Shown one piece after another: positions 54,651 to 64,000 of a DNA stretch of 64,000 bases (position 1 is its first letter; every line of letters starts with the position of its first letter). The stretch lies in assembly GCA_946894095.1 (NCBI GenBank), contig OX335642.1, positions 22,765,021 to 22,829,020 of the forward strand, read 5' to 3'. Origin of the DNA: Incurvaria masculella (taxonomy: Eukaryota; Arthropoda; Insecta; Lepidoptera; Incurvariidae). Below the pieces are notes generated by a model that was given only the letters and a program-made list of their open reading frames with translations, ran no database searches and had not been told where the DNA came from. The translations under genes were made by a program, and so were the position numbers.

Positions 54651-55092
54651 TTTTTTATTTCACTATGAGAAACTCAAACCCCCTGGAGCGGTTGAGATAT
54701 GTCAACATCAACCTGTATATGCGCTCTGAGCATGACAAAATATAAAAAATGCATGCAAAATGCGGCTGGCAATGTCCGAAAAGCTGCCTAGGGTGATAGG
54801 CCTGAGGACCTACGGAAGGAAACAGATGACAACAGATTCCGCACCCGTCTGAACAATCTGTTACATGAAAAATGTTTATATAAGCTATGTGAATTGTAAA
54901 TATTGGCATATCAATATCTGAAATAAAACGAATATGTGCACAATTAGTATCTTTTTTAGGTTTTAAATACCAACACTTGACGTGCTTCATAGGGCGTATG
55001 TTTGCTGTATACTGTGTTATATATGTTCATCGTATATTTGTAATCTGTGCTCTCTGCTGTCGAATAAATATCCTATCTTACCTATCTTATCA
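54651..55092 (+). mobile_element. Possible LINE 3' end
   Basis: It ends 'gtcgaataaatatcc' then two CCTATCTTA-type units (55068-55089), i.e. a polyadenylation-like signal plus tandem tail as in the LINE at 17450. No RT motif upstream; the overlapping minus frame (111 codons) is not recognised. The left boundary is a guess. Confidence 0.4.
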
Positions 55093-55371
55093 TCCTGAAT
55101 CCGACCCAGACACTTTCAGGCCAATGAAAGTTTAAGAAAAGCGGCTATTCGCTTGTAAATCCAATCTTATCAGATTTGTCCGCTTTAATTTCCAGTTCAG
55201 CTTGTTCCATTCACCCTGAAACCCTAACGGTACCTTCACTAATTGGCTAATTGTTTTGTTCTTTTAACGCTTAATTATAAGTGTATCTGTGAGCGGGAAA
55301 CTGAAGAAGATATTTTTATCCATCGTAATTTTGAACGTGCAAGAATTTCCACAGAAATGATAGATGTTTAT

Positions 55372-55636
55372 CGTGGTTTTTAGGGTTCCGTACCCAAAGG
55401 GTACCAAACGGAACCCTATTACTAAGCCTCCGCTGTCCGTCCGTCCGTCCATTCGTCCGTCCGTCTGTCACAGGGCTGTATATCATGAACCGTAATAGGT
55501 AGGCAGCTAAAATTTTCACATAGTATGTATTTATTTTGCCGCCATTGCAACAAATGGGTGAAATTTAAAAGAATATTTTTTATTTATTTATTACGGAACC
55601 CTTCGTGTGGGAATCCGACTCGCACTTGGCCTTTTT
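55372..55636 (+). mobile_element. 'ggttccgt' element (copy 3)
   Basis: 'agggttccgtacccaaaggg', CCGT tract, 'ggctgtatatcatgaacc', 'acggaacccttcgtgtggg', 'ccgactcgcacttggcc'. The 62- and 67-codon minus frames are shadows of the CCGT tract. Confidence 0.8.
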
Positions 55637-56429
55637 TTTATTGGTCTTCTTATAGGCAATCTCACATAAACAAATGAAATATAATGTATCTCTTCATATT
55701 GATTCAGTTAATATGAATAGTACCTTCTCTTATACCGTGCAAGGAAGAAACCACGAAGGAAGTCCACCTGAAAGTTACGCTTTACTCCCAAGCTGATTAA
55801 CCATACAGAACTCTAGCTAACATTTAACCACTGTTCTTGTCACAATAATTCTAAATGGAACATTTTAAAATCATCATATCCAGCTATTTTAACTATTGTG
55901 CTTAAAATATTTCAGCAACCCTCATGAACGTTTTCGATTATTCTACCCAACTGTATTTTTAGTTGTTTTACCGCTTTGTTTAACATCCTTACATAGATTT
56001 TTTTTTAAATATAGCATACACTAGGCCCTAAAATAAGAGGTGCCCGACCATATCCATTAACTTTCAAACTTACACATTCTTCTTCTTTATTCGCGCTTTC
56101 TTTAACGCCTTGATAGAAAGTGTATTCCATGGTTCTATTGTAGACCCTATAAAGGATCTAGAAAAAATGGCTGGCTCTTATTTTTGGACAGCCAACATTA
56201 CACCTTACTACTCTTCATTACACTACACAGACTATATTACGTTACAAGATACACACACATATTTGCACTCGTTTCAAAACAAATAAACCACAACGACGTA
56301 AACATTATATTTGGTTTAAGCATATATGTATATGAAACATTAAAATATATGTAATGCTTTTAATAGGCGGTTTTTTATGCAAAGTTTTAAAAATACCTTT
56401 TTATTATATTAATAACCAAAATCATTTTA
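55637..56429. other. Unassigned stretch
   Basis: No gene or repeat recognised. Confidence 0.5.
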
Positions 56430-56605
56430 TTTTATGCAACCTGACATGGATGGCTAATACCACACAATTACCGTTATGACATTAGCCCAATACACCACAT
56501 TCCCGAAAGAATCAGGTGCCATGCAACTTCAATACAAATTCAAATTATGTACATGTATCACGACGGTGGGTATGGGATCAGCCACCCATATCCAGTTACA
56601 TAATA
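56430..56605. mobile_element. Two opposed SINE 3' tails
   Basis: 56430-56526 is a minus-strand tail ('ttatgcaacctgacatgg', 'cccgaaagaatcaggtgcc'). 56565-56605 reads 'tatgggatcagccacccat', 'atccagttacata', a plus-strand tail. Together they form a tail-to-tail pair with a short unrelated gap; the 79-codon frame there is incidental. Confidence 0.6.
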
Positions 56606-56736
56606 ATTCATTATGCATGGTGTTCGTGATTGCGTTATTAAGTTTTTTATCTTCCAACCAACCCGTTAATGTATCACGTGTTTATATACGCTTTCCACAT
56701 ATTTTAGGGGCATAAAAACACTATTAGGGTCTCTTC

Positions 56737-57042
56737 CACCAAATGCTGATTAGTTTTATCCTCACATTATAGGGTCTTACTTACCATCTCGCGATCGATA
56801 CCGGTACCAGAAAATCAGCACTTCAGTAATGAATGCCCTCTAAGCCCCGGTTGCACGAAGAGACGGCCGAGTTAATCAATGTTCAAACACGTCACTTTTA
56901 GCGATCCGCAAAGAGTTTTTTCGATACTGTCCACACAAAGTGACGTGTTTGATCATACTTTGACGCTGATTTTGATTTTTTGTGCTTTCGTGCACTCGGC
57001 CCTAAGTGTGGAATAAAATAAATCAGCACTTGGTGAAAACCA
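56737..57042. repeat. Nested inverted repeats
   Basis: Outer words 'ccaccaaatgctgatt' (56740) and 'aatcagcacttggtg' (57022) are inverse. The inner pair is described at 56846-57003. Confidence 0.5.
56846..57003. mobile_element. Small palindromic MITE
   Basis: Left 'ggttgcacgaagagacgg' and 'tcaaacacgtcactttt' mirror the right 'aaagtgacgtgtttgatc' and 'ctttcgtgcactcggcc'. The arms differ by a short insertion on the right. No coding region. Confidence 0.6.
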
Positions 57043-57719
57043 GGCTTATACGGATAAACTGACAGATATTAAGACAAAAAAATCGTCGAACCTCTCACCG
57101 GGGAAACGACGAGATGTAATATTACGTCATTACAAGAACAATGTACACTTAGTAAGAGTAAAAACTTCTTAGTCCATGTGATTGCGATTCTATCTAAGTC
57201 ATTATCAGGTCACTTCGTGTAATTACATTTTGCTTGTTAGAATTTTGTGATAGCATGTCGTGAAGACATATTTCCGTGTCTGACAGACACGTTAATTTAG
57301 TATCAAATTAATTAATCTTCTTTGAACTGACGCAGTCTATTAAGGCATCTTGCGAACATAGAAGCTTTGAAACTTCCGAAAATTAATTCACTTTAAGAAT
57401 TAGGTAGCAAAGTGACGTGAATAGAAAATATACATTCGTCTACTTTTATGTCGTTACACCTGAGTTGTGTAAGAAAAGATAAGCTTTCGAGAATGTCTTA
57501 ACATGTATGATAATTTACGCTTGTAATTAATTGTATTTTTCAATCATTCCTCAGCGCGAGTACGAAAGACGTACTTGCTTTGTACGAAAGAGCATATTTA
57601 CCCGTAAAATAGTCTAAGGACTAGTTAACGGGACAGGACTTACTAAATACGCCGGGGACTATATAATGTTAATTTTTTCTTATGACTCTCTGTCTTCAAG
57701 TTAACGTTAAATTATTATA
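57043..57719. other. Unassigned stretch
   Basis: No gene or repeat recognised; small near-repeats 'gtacgaaaga' lie at 57561-57592. Confidence 0.5.
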
Positions 57720-57721
57720 TA

Positions 57722-58909
57722 CACCGTGTCCGGTATAAGGTTACGAATAATTAAAAGGCAGGTCATATATCCTATCCGTAAACTCGTCATAACAAAGAAA
57801 GTTCGAAAGTAGTAAGTTGAAAAAAAAAAATTAAAAATATTATTTATCAGTATACTTGCGCCCTAATAACTACTGCAAGCGCGCTGCGCCATCTTCACCG
57901 CGCATGGGTTTAATTTGTTGCATCGCGCATCACATTACCACAATACCTAAGATAGTAGGTAGATTATGTACCTTAGGTACTTACGTTTATATTAGGAGAG
58001 GGCGGCAGCGGCCCCTTCTAAGACCACGCGCCGCTCGATCTGCCACCACATTCCATTGTTCGTAAACATGCTCTCGTCCGTCCACAACGCAGATTCCACA
58101 AACATTGGTTGGCGTTGCTGCTGGAGTTGAAGCCATTGGCAAAAGTTAACTCTCCGAACGTGATCAGCTGGCAGCAGTGCGTGTGTTCTGATTAAATAGG
58201 GATGCTGTTTATCACGTTTTAACACACTATGAATTGTTGATTTCGACATGTTTAACACTCGTGCGGCTTTTCTTGTACTCGTCCTAGGATGTAGGCGAAA
58301 ATAATCTATCACTTCTTGAGCGCGGGTGTTTAACACACCTTCTCGCATAGTTGGTGCTACGGGTCGGTTATCAATAATGCGCTGAAAAGCAGCGGTTATT
58401 GTTCTTGAGTCAGCAGGCTGACGCCTGTTCGGAAACCGATTACGGTACAAATGTAATGCAGCCAAGGCATTCCCATGACACTCCCCATACGCCAATATCA
58501 TGTCTCCATATTCCCTAGTAGTAAAAACGTTCGCGACCTTGACACACTTTCGACCGCTCAGTTACAAGGCCACGCAAACACTGACTGCGTTGCAAATTGG
58601 TGCGAGTAGGCATTTTGTCTCAAAGAGACACCGCCTTTGAAGCTGTGCCGCCGCCGCTTCGGAATACTACCTACAAAGCGAGCAAGACAGCTGGGGAACG
58701 CACCCCGCCGCCCTTCCGCTCCCCGCCGCCGCCCCGCTATTGTTATGGTGCTTTTTCACACTGGAGAAATTCCGCTTTTTAATAAAGTTGAATTATTTTT
58801 TTTCTCGGAAACTATTAGGTATATTAATATAGTTTCTTCGGAAAAGTTGTTTACAATGTTTAGACCTTTCTTAGGTTTAAGTATTCGGAACCTTATTCCG
58901 GACACGGTG
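57722..58909 (-). mobile_element. DUF4817-type DNA transposon, second family
   Basis: The inverted ends of 28 bp (57722-57749 and 58882-58909) read CACCGTGTCCGG, then ATAAGGTT, and differ at two positions. TA flanks both (57720-57721, 58910-58911). The minus strand carries the N-terminal part of a transposase; the rest is deleted. The ends are unrelated to those of 21947-23430, although the proteins are relatives. The GC-rich 58640-58735 part lies near the 5' end of the transposase strand. Confidence 0.85.
57992..58531 (-). pseudogene. Transposase, N-terminal part (DUF4817-like HTH)
   Basis: The frame reads FTTREYGDMILAYGECHGNA (starting upstream of the first ATG at 58501), LYRNRFPNRRQPADSRTI, YFRLHPRTSTRKAARVLNMS, STIHSVLKRDKQHPYLI, then FVESALWTDESMFTNNG. 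This is a DUF4817-type N-terminus, a second helix-turn-helix (STRKAARVLNMSKSTIHSVL) and the first catalytic Asp segment (WTDES). After NNG it runs into unrelated sequence and stops at 57992. The other two catalytic acidic residues are absent. It is a deletion derivative, but its retained part has no stop. Confidence 0.85.
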
Positions 58910-58929
58910 TATACACCTTTTTTCAACTT

Positions 58930-58987
58930 AAGTCAACCTAGAGCTGGCTATAGGAATAGGGTTCAAGTCTAGCCTTGCAGTATGGTC
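58930..58987 (+). repeat. Fragment of the tRNA-Leu-type element
   Basis: 'gggttcaagtctagccttgc', 'agtatggtcataaag' parallel 'ggttcgggtccagccttgc', 'agtatattcgtaaag' at 24647-24680. Confidence 0.6.
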
Positions 58988-59076
58988 ATAAAGAATACGG
59001 TCCATTACACATACATATCTAGTTTGTTGAAAATGCTTGCTTAGCACGATAAAGTGTTTTTTTTTTACTTCCAATG

Positions 59077-59372
59077 ATATCGCCCCGGTTATGCACCACT
59101 TTCTTTCTTTTCCTGAGTTGGATAAATGCATTGTAAAAGTGTTCGTCCCCTCCTCTATTAAGTGGTAGTGTTAAGCTTGTGTTAAGTTCACACAACCGCT
59201 TTGTATGAAACTATGATCGAAGCGGCAATGAAACGTTGTCCGTGTTCTCCATCCAGTTCAGTATAGCCGTACTCATAAAGAAAAGGTATGGCAACTAGTT
59301 CTTTCGGGATTGTGGTGTACTGGGTTAATATCATGACGGTAGTTGTGTGGTATCCATGGCAGGTTGCATAAA
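59077..59372 (+). mobile_element. SINE, 5'-truncated
   Basis: 'atcgccccggttatgcacca', 'gagttggataaatgcattg', 'atccagttcagtatagcc', 'gtgtactgggttaatatc', and a tail 'ccatggcaggttgcat'. The tRNA-type head is missing. Confidence 0.8.
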
Positions 59373-60410
59373 ACATATGTATTAAGGTGTAACGACATGA
59401 AAGTGGTCGACTGTACATTTATGTAAAAGTAACCCTATGCTCCTACTGCCTCGGTGTATCGAGGTCACAGACAGTATTTAATCCCAGCTCCATACATCAA
59501 CCGCGCACCGGAGGGGAATCGAAGTTGTTGCAGTTTTTCACTTCGCGCGCCACTTCACACAGAGCGAATCGTCTATCATAGGTGGATTTCAAATAATGTT
59601 TTTTGTTTGAGTTCAATAAATACTTAAAGTTTTGTGTATACGCAAGTCTGTCTTTAAAACTGAATAAATGTTTACCGTGAACATTAAAATATATTTTTTT
59701 TTCATTTTATTTTACTCACTTGGTAATTACTTAACCTAATGCGTTAGGTAATTTGGTGACATAAGAAAACAATTTTAAATTTTAGAACATTTGTAAAAAT
59801 GGCGGAAAGGTTTCCATAAAAATTAGCTCGCGCTTTGCTTTCCGATACCTGTGTTCCCCTTGCCAAATTTCATTTAGGTGTATGCAAAGTTTTTTTATAT
59901 ACATCACGCAAACAGTTTAATTGTAAATTTAAATATATGTGGCCTGTTTCTCTGTATTTAACAGCGCCATCTATAATCTAAAAGTGTAAAACTTCTAATC
60001 GCGAATTACAACAAAATCATGACTTTAGCCTGCGCACATATACACGTAGCGCTTCCTTCCATGGGGCAGTAATTATTTTCTATGAGAGTATACTGTATTT
60101 GATACTGCTCAGCCCTTAGGCTGTTTAGCGCGATGGTATGTATTCTATAGTAAGCCTAGTAATATCTACTCTTTAGATTGTTGCATAACATGGAGTAGGT
60201 GAGGCCAATTTTATCTCTAGTCGATATGTCAAAATGAGTTATTGAATATGTGGGCACGGGATTTTCTTAGCACATGAATATATTTATTAGAATCACTTCA
60301 TTCAACATATGATTTAAAAAAAAATTACTTAAAATCAACCAAGTTTAAGAAATCGGAAAATATATTCCTCAATCTGAAATATCAATGGAACCTTCAATCT
60401 TACGACATAT
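59373..60410. other. Unassigned stretch
   Basis: No gene or repeat recognised. Confidence 0.5.
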
Positions 60411-60510
60411 TACCTAAGTAATTCGTTCGCATGCCCGGACATTTAGAGCACGGCTACATTCACAGGTGCCGGTTGGACCTTATCTTTATCCAATACTCAA
60501 TACAATACAA
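60411..60510 (-). mobile_element. SINE fragment, strongly diverged
   Basis: 'gagcacggctacatt' and 'ggaccttatctttatccaat' match the SINE middle. The ends are unrecognisable. Confidence 0.45.
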
Positions 60511-61342
60511 TAACTCTTAAGTCAGCAAAGTGTAAGAGAACTATGGGTATAATGTCTGATTATAAAACGATAATTATCATAAGTGTACATACTTCGGTTA
60601 TATTATTTCGGTCAACCGACAGAAATAATGAAGGAGAAGTGTTTTGAGGGCATAACTATGGTGGCGCTCTAGGGTCATATTAACCATATAAGCTTGTGAG
60701 AAGATGGTTGCGCATCGTGTGCTTAACTGTCCAACCTTCGACGCTGGGCGCGAATTTGATTCCGAAATGCGTTGGCCAAAACAGTTCCTACTAACCCAAA
60801 CCATCCGAAACATCTGCGAATATGTTTGCGTGTGGCATGTATTTTTAAGTTGAGTTGGTAGATTTAGAAAATTGGCGTCACACGGTCTCATCATAGCAGC
60901 AATATATGAAACATATCCTTGAGTGATCTTGATCTTCAGAGTCACCCCAACACGTTTGGTCTGAGGGAATTTTGTATTTAAGTATCATGAAAGTGATAAC
61001 GATCATCTTAAGAATGTAATCTGTATTCGCCAGGTCTCATAGAGTCTTGGGATCTTTCACGGCACGCAAAGCGCACTCGGGTGGAAAGAGAAGTTCTAGC
61101 AACAACTCCTAAACGCCAATATTACCCGTGGCGGGCAGCGCGGGAGGATGGGCGAAAGGGATCGGCTGGAAAAACAACTCAATTGGAAGAACTTTCAGGA
61201 TTCAATATAACCTTTTTGGTTCCCGTTAACACACATGCATGTTATATATATTTTGGTCTGTAGCTTAGCAGAAACGCCTGTGATCTTTAATTTTGGATAT
61301 CATGCACACTTTTATTTCTGACTTGAATTCCAATGTGCACTT
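60511..61342. other. Unassigned stretch
   Basis: The 115-codon minus frame (60598-60945) has no recognisable domain and no supporting signal. Confidence 0.5.
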
Positions 61343-61795
61343 GCAAAACTGTCCTTACGTCCGTTCGTCCATTCGTCTGTCTGTCTGCCAGCAAGCTGTA
61401 TCTCATGAACCATAATAATGTTAGCATGAAACTATCGACTCGATTATTTAGTTTGACGTCTGAGTACAGCACTACGACGCGTGCGCATCACTACCACGCA
61501 GCTTTATAGATTGAATAAGACTGATGTACCGAACGCTGCATGAATGTGCAAATACGTTGCTCCATGAAATAAAGTTCTGTACTTCAAAACCTACTGTTTG
61601 CTTTCAATAGGTAGGCAGATGAAATATTCACAGAGTTTGTATTTCAAACTATTTCAACCGCTTCCCGACATAACAACAATCATTAAAATAATCATGAGAA
61701 ATACAAGAAATGTAATTAATTGTATGTTACATCGTGTACGATTAAACGAAAACCTTTGTGTGCGAGCCCGACTTGCAATTGGCCGGTGTTTTATT
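61343..61795 (+). mobile_element. 'ggttccgt' element (copy 4), split
   Basis: 61344-61430 holds the CCGT/CCAT tract and 'aagctgtatctcatgaacc'. 61605-61795 resumes with 'aataggtaggcagatgaaat', 'attcacagagtttgtatt', 'gcgagcccgacttgcaattg', 'gccgg'. The 175 bp between (61431-61604) is an insertion of unknown type ending 'gcatgaatgtgcaaatacg' and beyond. Confidence 0.6.
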
Positions 61796-62027
61796 GTACA
61801 TTCGATTTTCACCTAAGAAACCAAGAAGAAACTTTGCTATCAAAATACATTCTATATAGTTATTAAGATAATTATAACATTATCCGTATGCTAGCATTCA
61901 CAGAAAAAAATATAATATGATGGTTAGCAACCTTAACAATAAAATATGAATAAGATTTGTGTATGAGATTCTTTCTGACATCTAGAATCAAATTACGGAA
62001 TTAGAAACGAAGATTGTATGTGTTCTG
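61796..62027. other. Unassigned stretch
   Basis: Nothing recognised. Confidence 0.5.
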
Positions 62028-62115
62028 TTTTTTTAATGTAGCTGAACATAGATGGCAAATAGCACACACACCCTTATGATATTATCCAATTACACAGAAT
62101 TCTCGAAGAAATATA
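62028..62115 (-). mobile_element. SINE tail fragment
   Basis: 'ttttaatgtagctgaacat', 'agatggcaaatagcacac', 'agaattctcgaagaaat' match the SINE 3' part in minus orientation. Confidence 0.6.
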
Positions 62116-63207
62116 TTTATTAAGCTGATCCCAGATTTCAGGATGGTTATTCAGAAAGTATGATATCATTTCGCAGCGACAGAGAACGGCTCGCGGAATC
62201 ACCTCTTAAAATCTCCAGTCCACGCCCCGAGTTTAAACTTTGGACTTTGAAAATGTAATTACGCTTTTAAAACCCAAGTTAGTTCCGTTTGCCGACTGAA
62301 TGTGATAGCAGATTATCCGGCGGTTGGCTCCTGCCTTTTAAAATAAAAGGTGCAATTGTCTAGCTCTAAAACTGTTTAGTTCTTTTAATTAAAATTCTAC
62401 GAATATCTCTATGAGAAAATTAATGTAAATAATCTACATTTTTTCGAATAATGGTTCTTATATTAGAATTTATCCGTCCTTCCGTCCTTTTTTTGTTTTT
62501 TTAACACAAAAAAAAAACATTGTTTTTAGATCGAAATGAAGCTTTAAGACAAAAATGTATTTGCTATTTTATTTTACATATGGATTTTTGTGCATTGATC
62601 ATTTATTATAGCTTTTTACAGCAATTAAAATATACTTTCAGGACAGTATACCTCATATAGATTTAGTTGATCTTTGGGGAATTATGATGCTAAGTGGGAC
62701 ATATTTTTTCCATATTTGTATTTTGTCCTAATGTCAATAAAATGTTATTAAAAAAATCGCGTGCATTGTTTTACAAATAAAATATAATCTGGTTACATAT
62801 AGGACAGATGGACAAAACTGAATCATTTCAGTATTCAAAGTGATAGCTCGATAGATAGATGAAAAAAAGGGCGGCAAAGAAAAAGCTTTATTAGCTGTGG
62901 ACGAAATCTGAGGTATCTCTCTAGAGCGATGAGGTTTGTGTGTGTGCTTATAATAAAAGTGTGAAAATATGATTTCCCCGACTTTCTCCATATTTAGTCC
63001 ACTGTTCACCCCTCAATCAATGCCGTGATGGTAAGTAGCCTATAATTGATGGAAAAATACCAAGCTATACGTACATAGATAGAAACTGCATCAAAATCAC
63101 GTTAGTGATTTTAAAGTTATGAGCGGATAGCCAGGCAGACCCCTGACGAAGGATTTTATCAAGGTCAGTGAGTCAGAGGTAAAAGATTACCTCATCGATC
63201 ATCGGAT
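62116..63207. other. Unassigned stretch
   Basis: The 91-codon minus frame (62734-63009) has no recognisable domain. Confidence 0.5.
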
Positions 63208-63276
63208 GGCCGGATGGTTTAGCGGTTAATGGCTGTGGTCTTTTGTTTCGAAGATCGCGGGTTAAAATTCCAAGTT
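63208..63276 (+). repeat. tRNA-derived SINE-like head of a different family
   Basis: 'ggccggatggtttagcgg', 'ttaatggctgtggtc' (A-box-like) and 'gatcgcgggttaaaattcc' (B-box-like) are spaced as in a tRNA. The sequence is unlike the common SINE head here. It is followed by an unclassified body to about 63320. Confidence 0.5.
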
Positions 63277-64000
63277 TTAAATCTCTGACGCGCAGAGCCG
63301 AGCGCTCCCGAGTGGTGGCAAGTTTCGGCGAAATTAACCGATATGAATTGCTCATGAACTGCTCTTTTCTGTATAGCTTATATGATACGGTTTTGGACTT
63401 CATTCCAAACCAAATATGATTTAATTTTGATTACGGCAATTAATAACACTTGACGTGCTTTTTTCGATGTCTGATAAAAGCATAGACCTAGCATAGGACG
63501 CTGTGATTACAAGACGAACAAAGCGTGGGATTTAGACGTCAACTCAAGTAGCACTACCGTGAGTTAGAGGGAGATGGAACACATCTGCCCGATGAGACTG
63601 ATGAGAACACTTCTGAAATCGTTATCAATACATTGGAGCCGCGCTCGTGGAATTTGAAATGTTTTTTTTTGTGAAATCTTTGTGATTTCTCTAGTTTCCC
63701 TTTAAAAAAGCATGGCGACCTGTGCACTTACAGATTTTTTCAGAAAACCCCTTTTTGATGTTAAATAAGGGGTGACCCTGTGATTCTTTCTCGATTACAT
63801 TTCTTAACTTTTACTGAATATTTCAAAGTAAGACTTAAAACATAACTTCAGATCACTATTCTGAAGTAACGCAGCGAATTACAATTTTTTTGCGTAAAAA
63901 AATTATTTTCAGTACATTTTATATGAAACGATTTTGGTGTCATCTGTCAGTTGACTCTGTATTTTACATTTTAAGCCTATGAATAAAAGAACAGTGTGAA
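63277..64000. other. Unassigned stretch
   Basis: Nothing recognised beyond possible body sequence of the preceding tRNA-like head. Confidence 0.5.

Noticed and set aside
60598..60945. 115-codon minus frame.
   Set aside because: No recognisable domain, homologous frame or gene context. This length is expected by chance in 64 kb.
1..64000. CRISPR array, prokaryotic operon, phage or integron features.
   Set aside because: No regularly spaced direct repeats, no ribosome-binding-site-led gene clusters and no prokaryotic coding density. The content is eukaryotic transposable elements.

Overview
The window looks like gene-poor, AT-rich insect DNA, most probably from a moth or butterfly. The basis is its repeat families: tRNA-headed SINEs ending in 'catgtccagttacataaaa', elements carrying 'agggttccgtaccc', Helitron ends of the 'CCCGTGC..GCCGGG..CTAG|T' type, DUF4817-type transposons and Penelope-like elements. 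This assignment rests on family resemblance, not on a database search. I found no host protein-coding gene I could defend. Nearly all recognisable content is transposable-element sequence, and the only long open frames belong to retroelements.

Layout. 1-5.4 kb: two copies of an inverted-repeat element. One is split by a Helitron (2418-3712), which is itself split by a LINE 3' end. SINE and Helitron fragments follow. 7.5-12.5 kb: SINE pieces, a TA-flanked MITE (10309-10604), a GC-rich patch and the first 'ggttccgt' element. 13-17.5 kb: a decayed Penelope-like element with inverted ends, two SINEs, and a 5'-truncated LINE (15699-17475) with an open reverse-transcriptase frame, hexamer tail and 8-bp target duplication. 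20-24.8 kb: a Helitron, a Penelope end with a hammerhead-like motif, a DUF4817-type transposon (21947-23430), an RTE-like LINE end, and an inverted-repeat element enclosing a tRNA-Leu-like sequence. 25-30 kb: another Helitron and two large foldback structures. 30-45 kb: mostly SINEs, a broken Tc1/mariner copy, a diverged tandem duplication and small hairpins. 45.9-48.2 kb: a nearly complete Penelope-like element with RT and GIY-YIG domains, 148-bp inverted ends and a 12-bp target duplication. 48.5-64 kb: a second copy of the 2.4 kb Helitron in inverse orientation, a SINE subfamily with 5S rRNA-like sequence inside a tRNA-type head, a second DUF4817-type transposon (57722-58909), and further small elements.

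How they work together: autonomous enzymes (LINE RT, Penelope RT/GIY-YIG, DDE transposase remnants) sit among short non-autonomous elements that probably depend on them or on relatives elsewhere. No copy here appears intact enough to be autonomous. The points most worth follow-up are the 5S/tRNA chimeric SINE head, the hammerhead-like motif in the Penelope ends, the 26-bp internal-copy scar at the Penelope 5' junction, the tRNA-Leu-like core inside a MITE, and the roughly 1 kb foldback at 26.9-27.9 kb.
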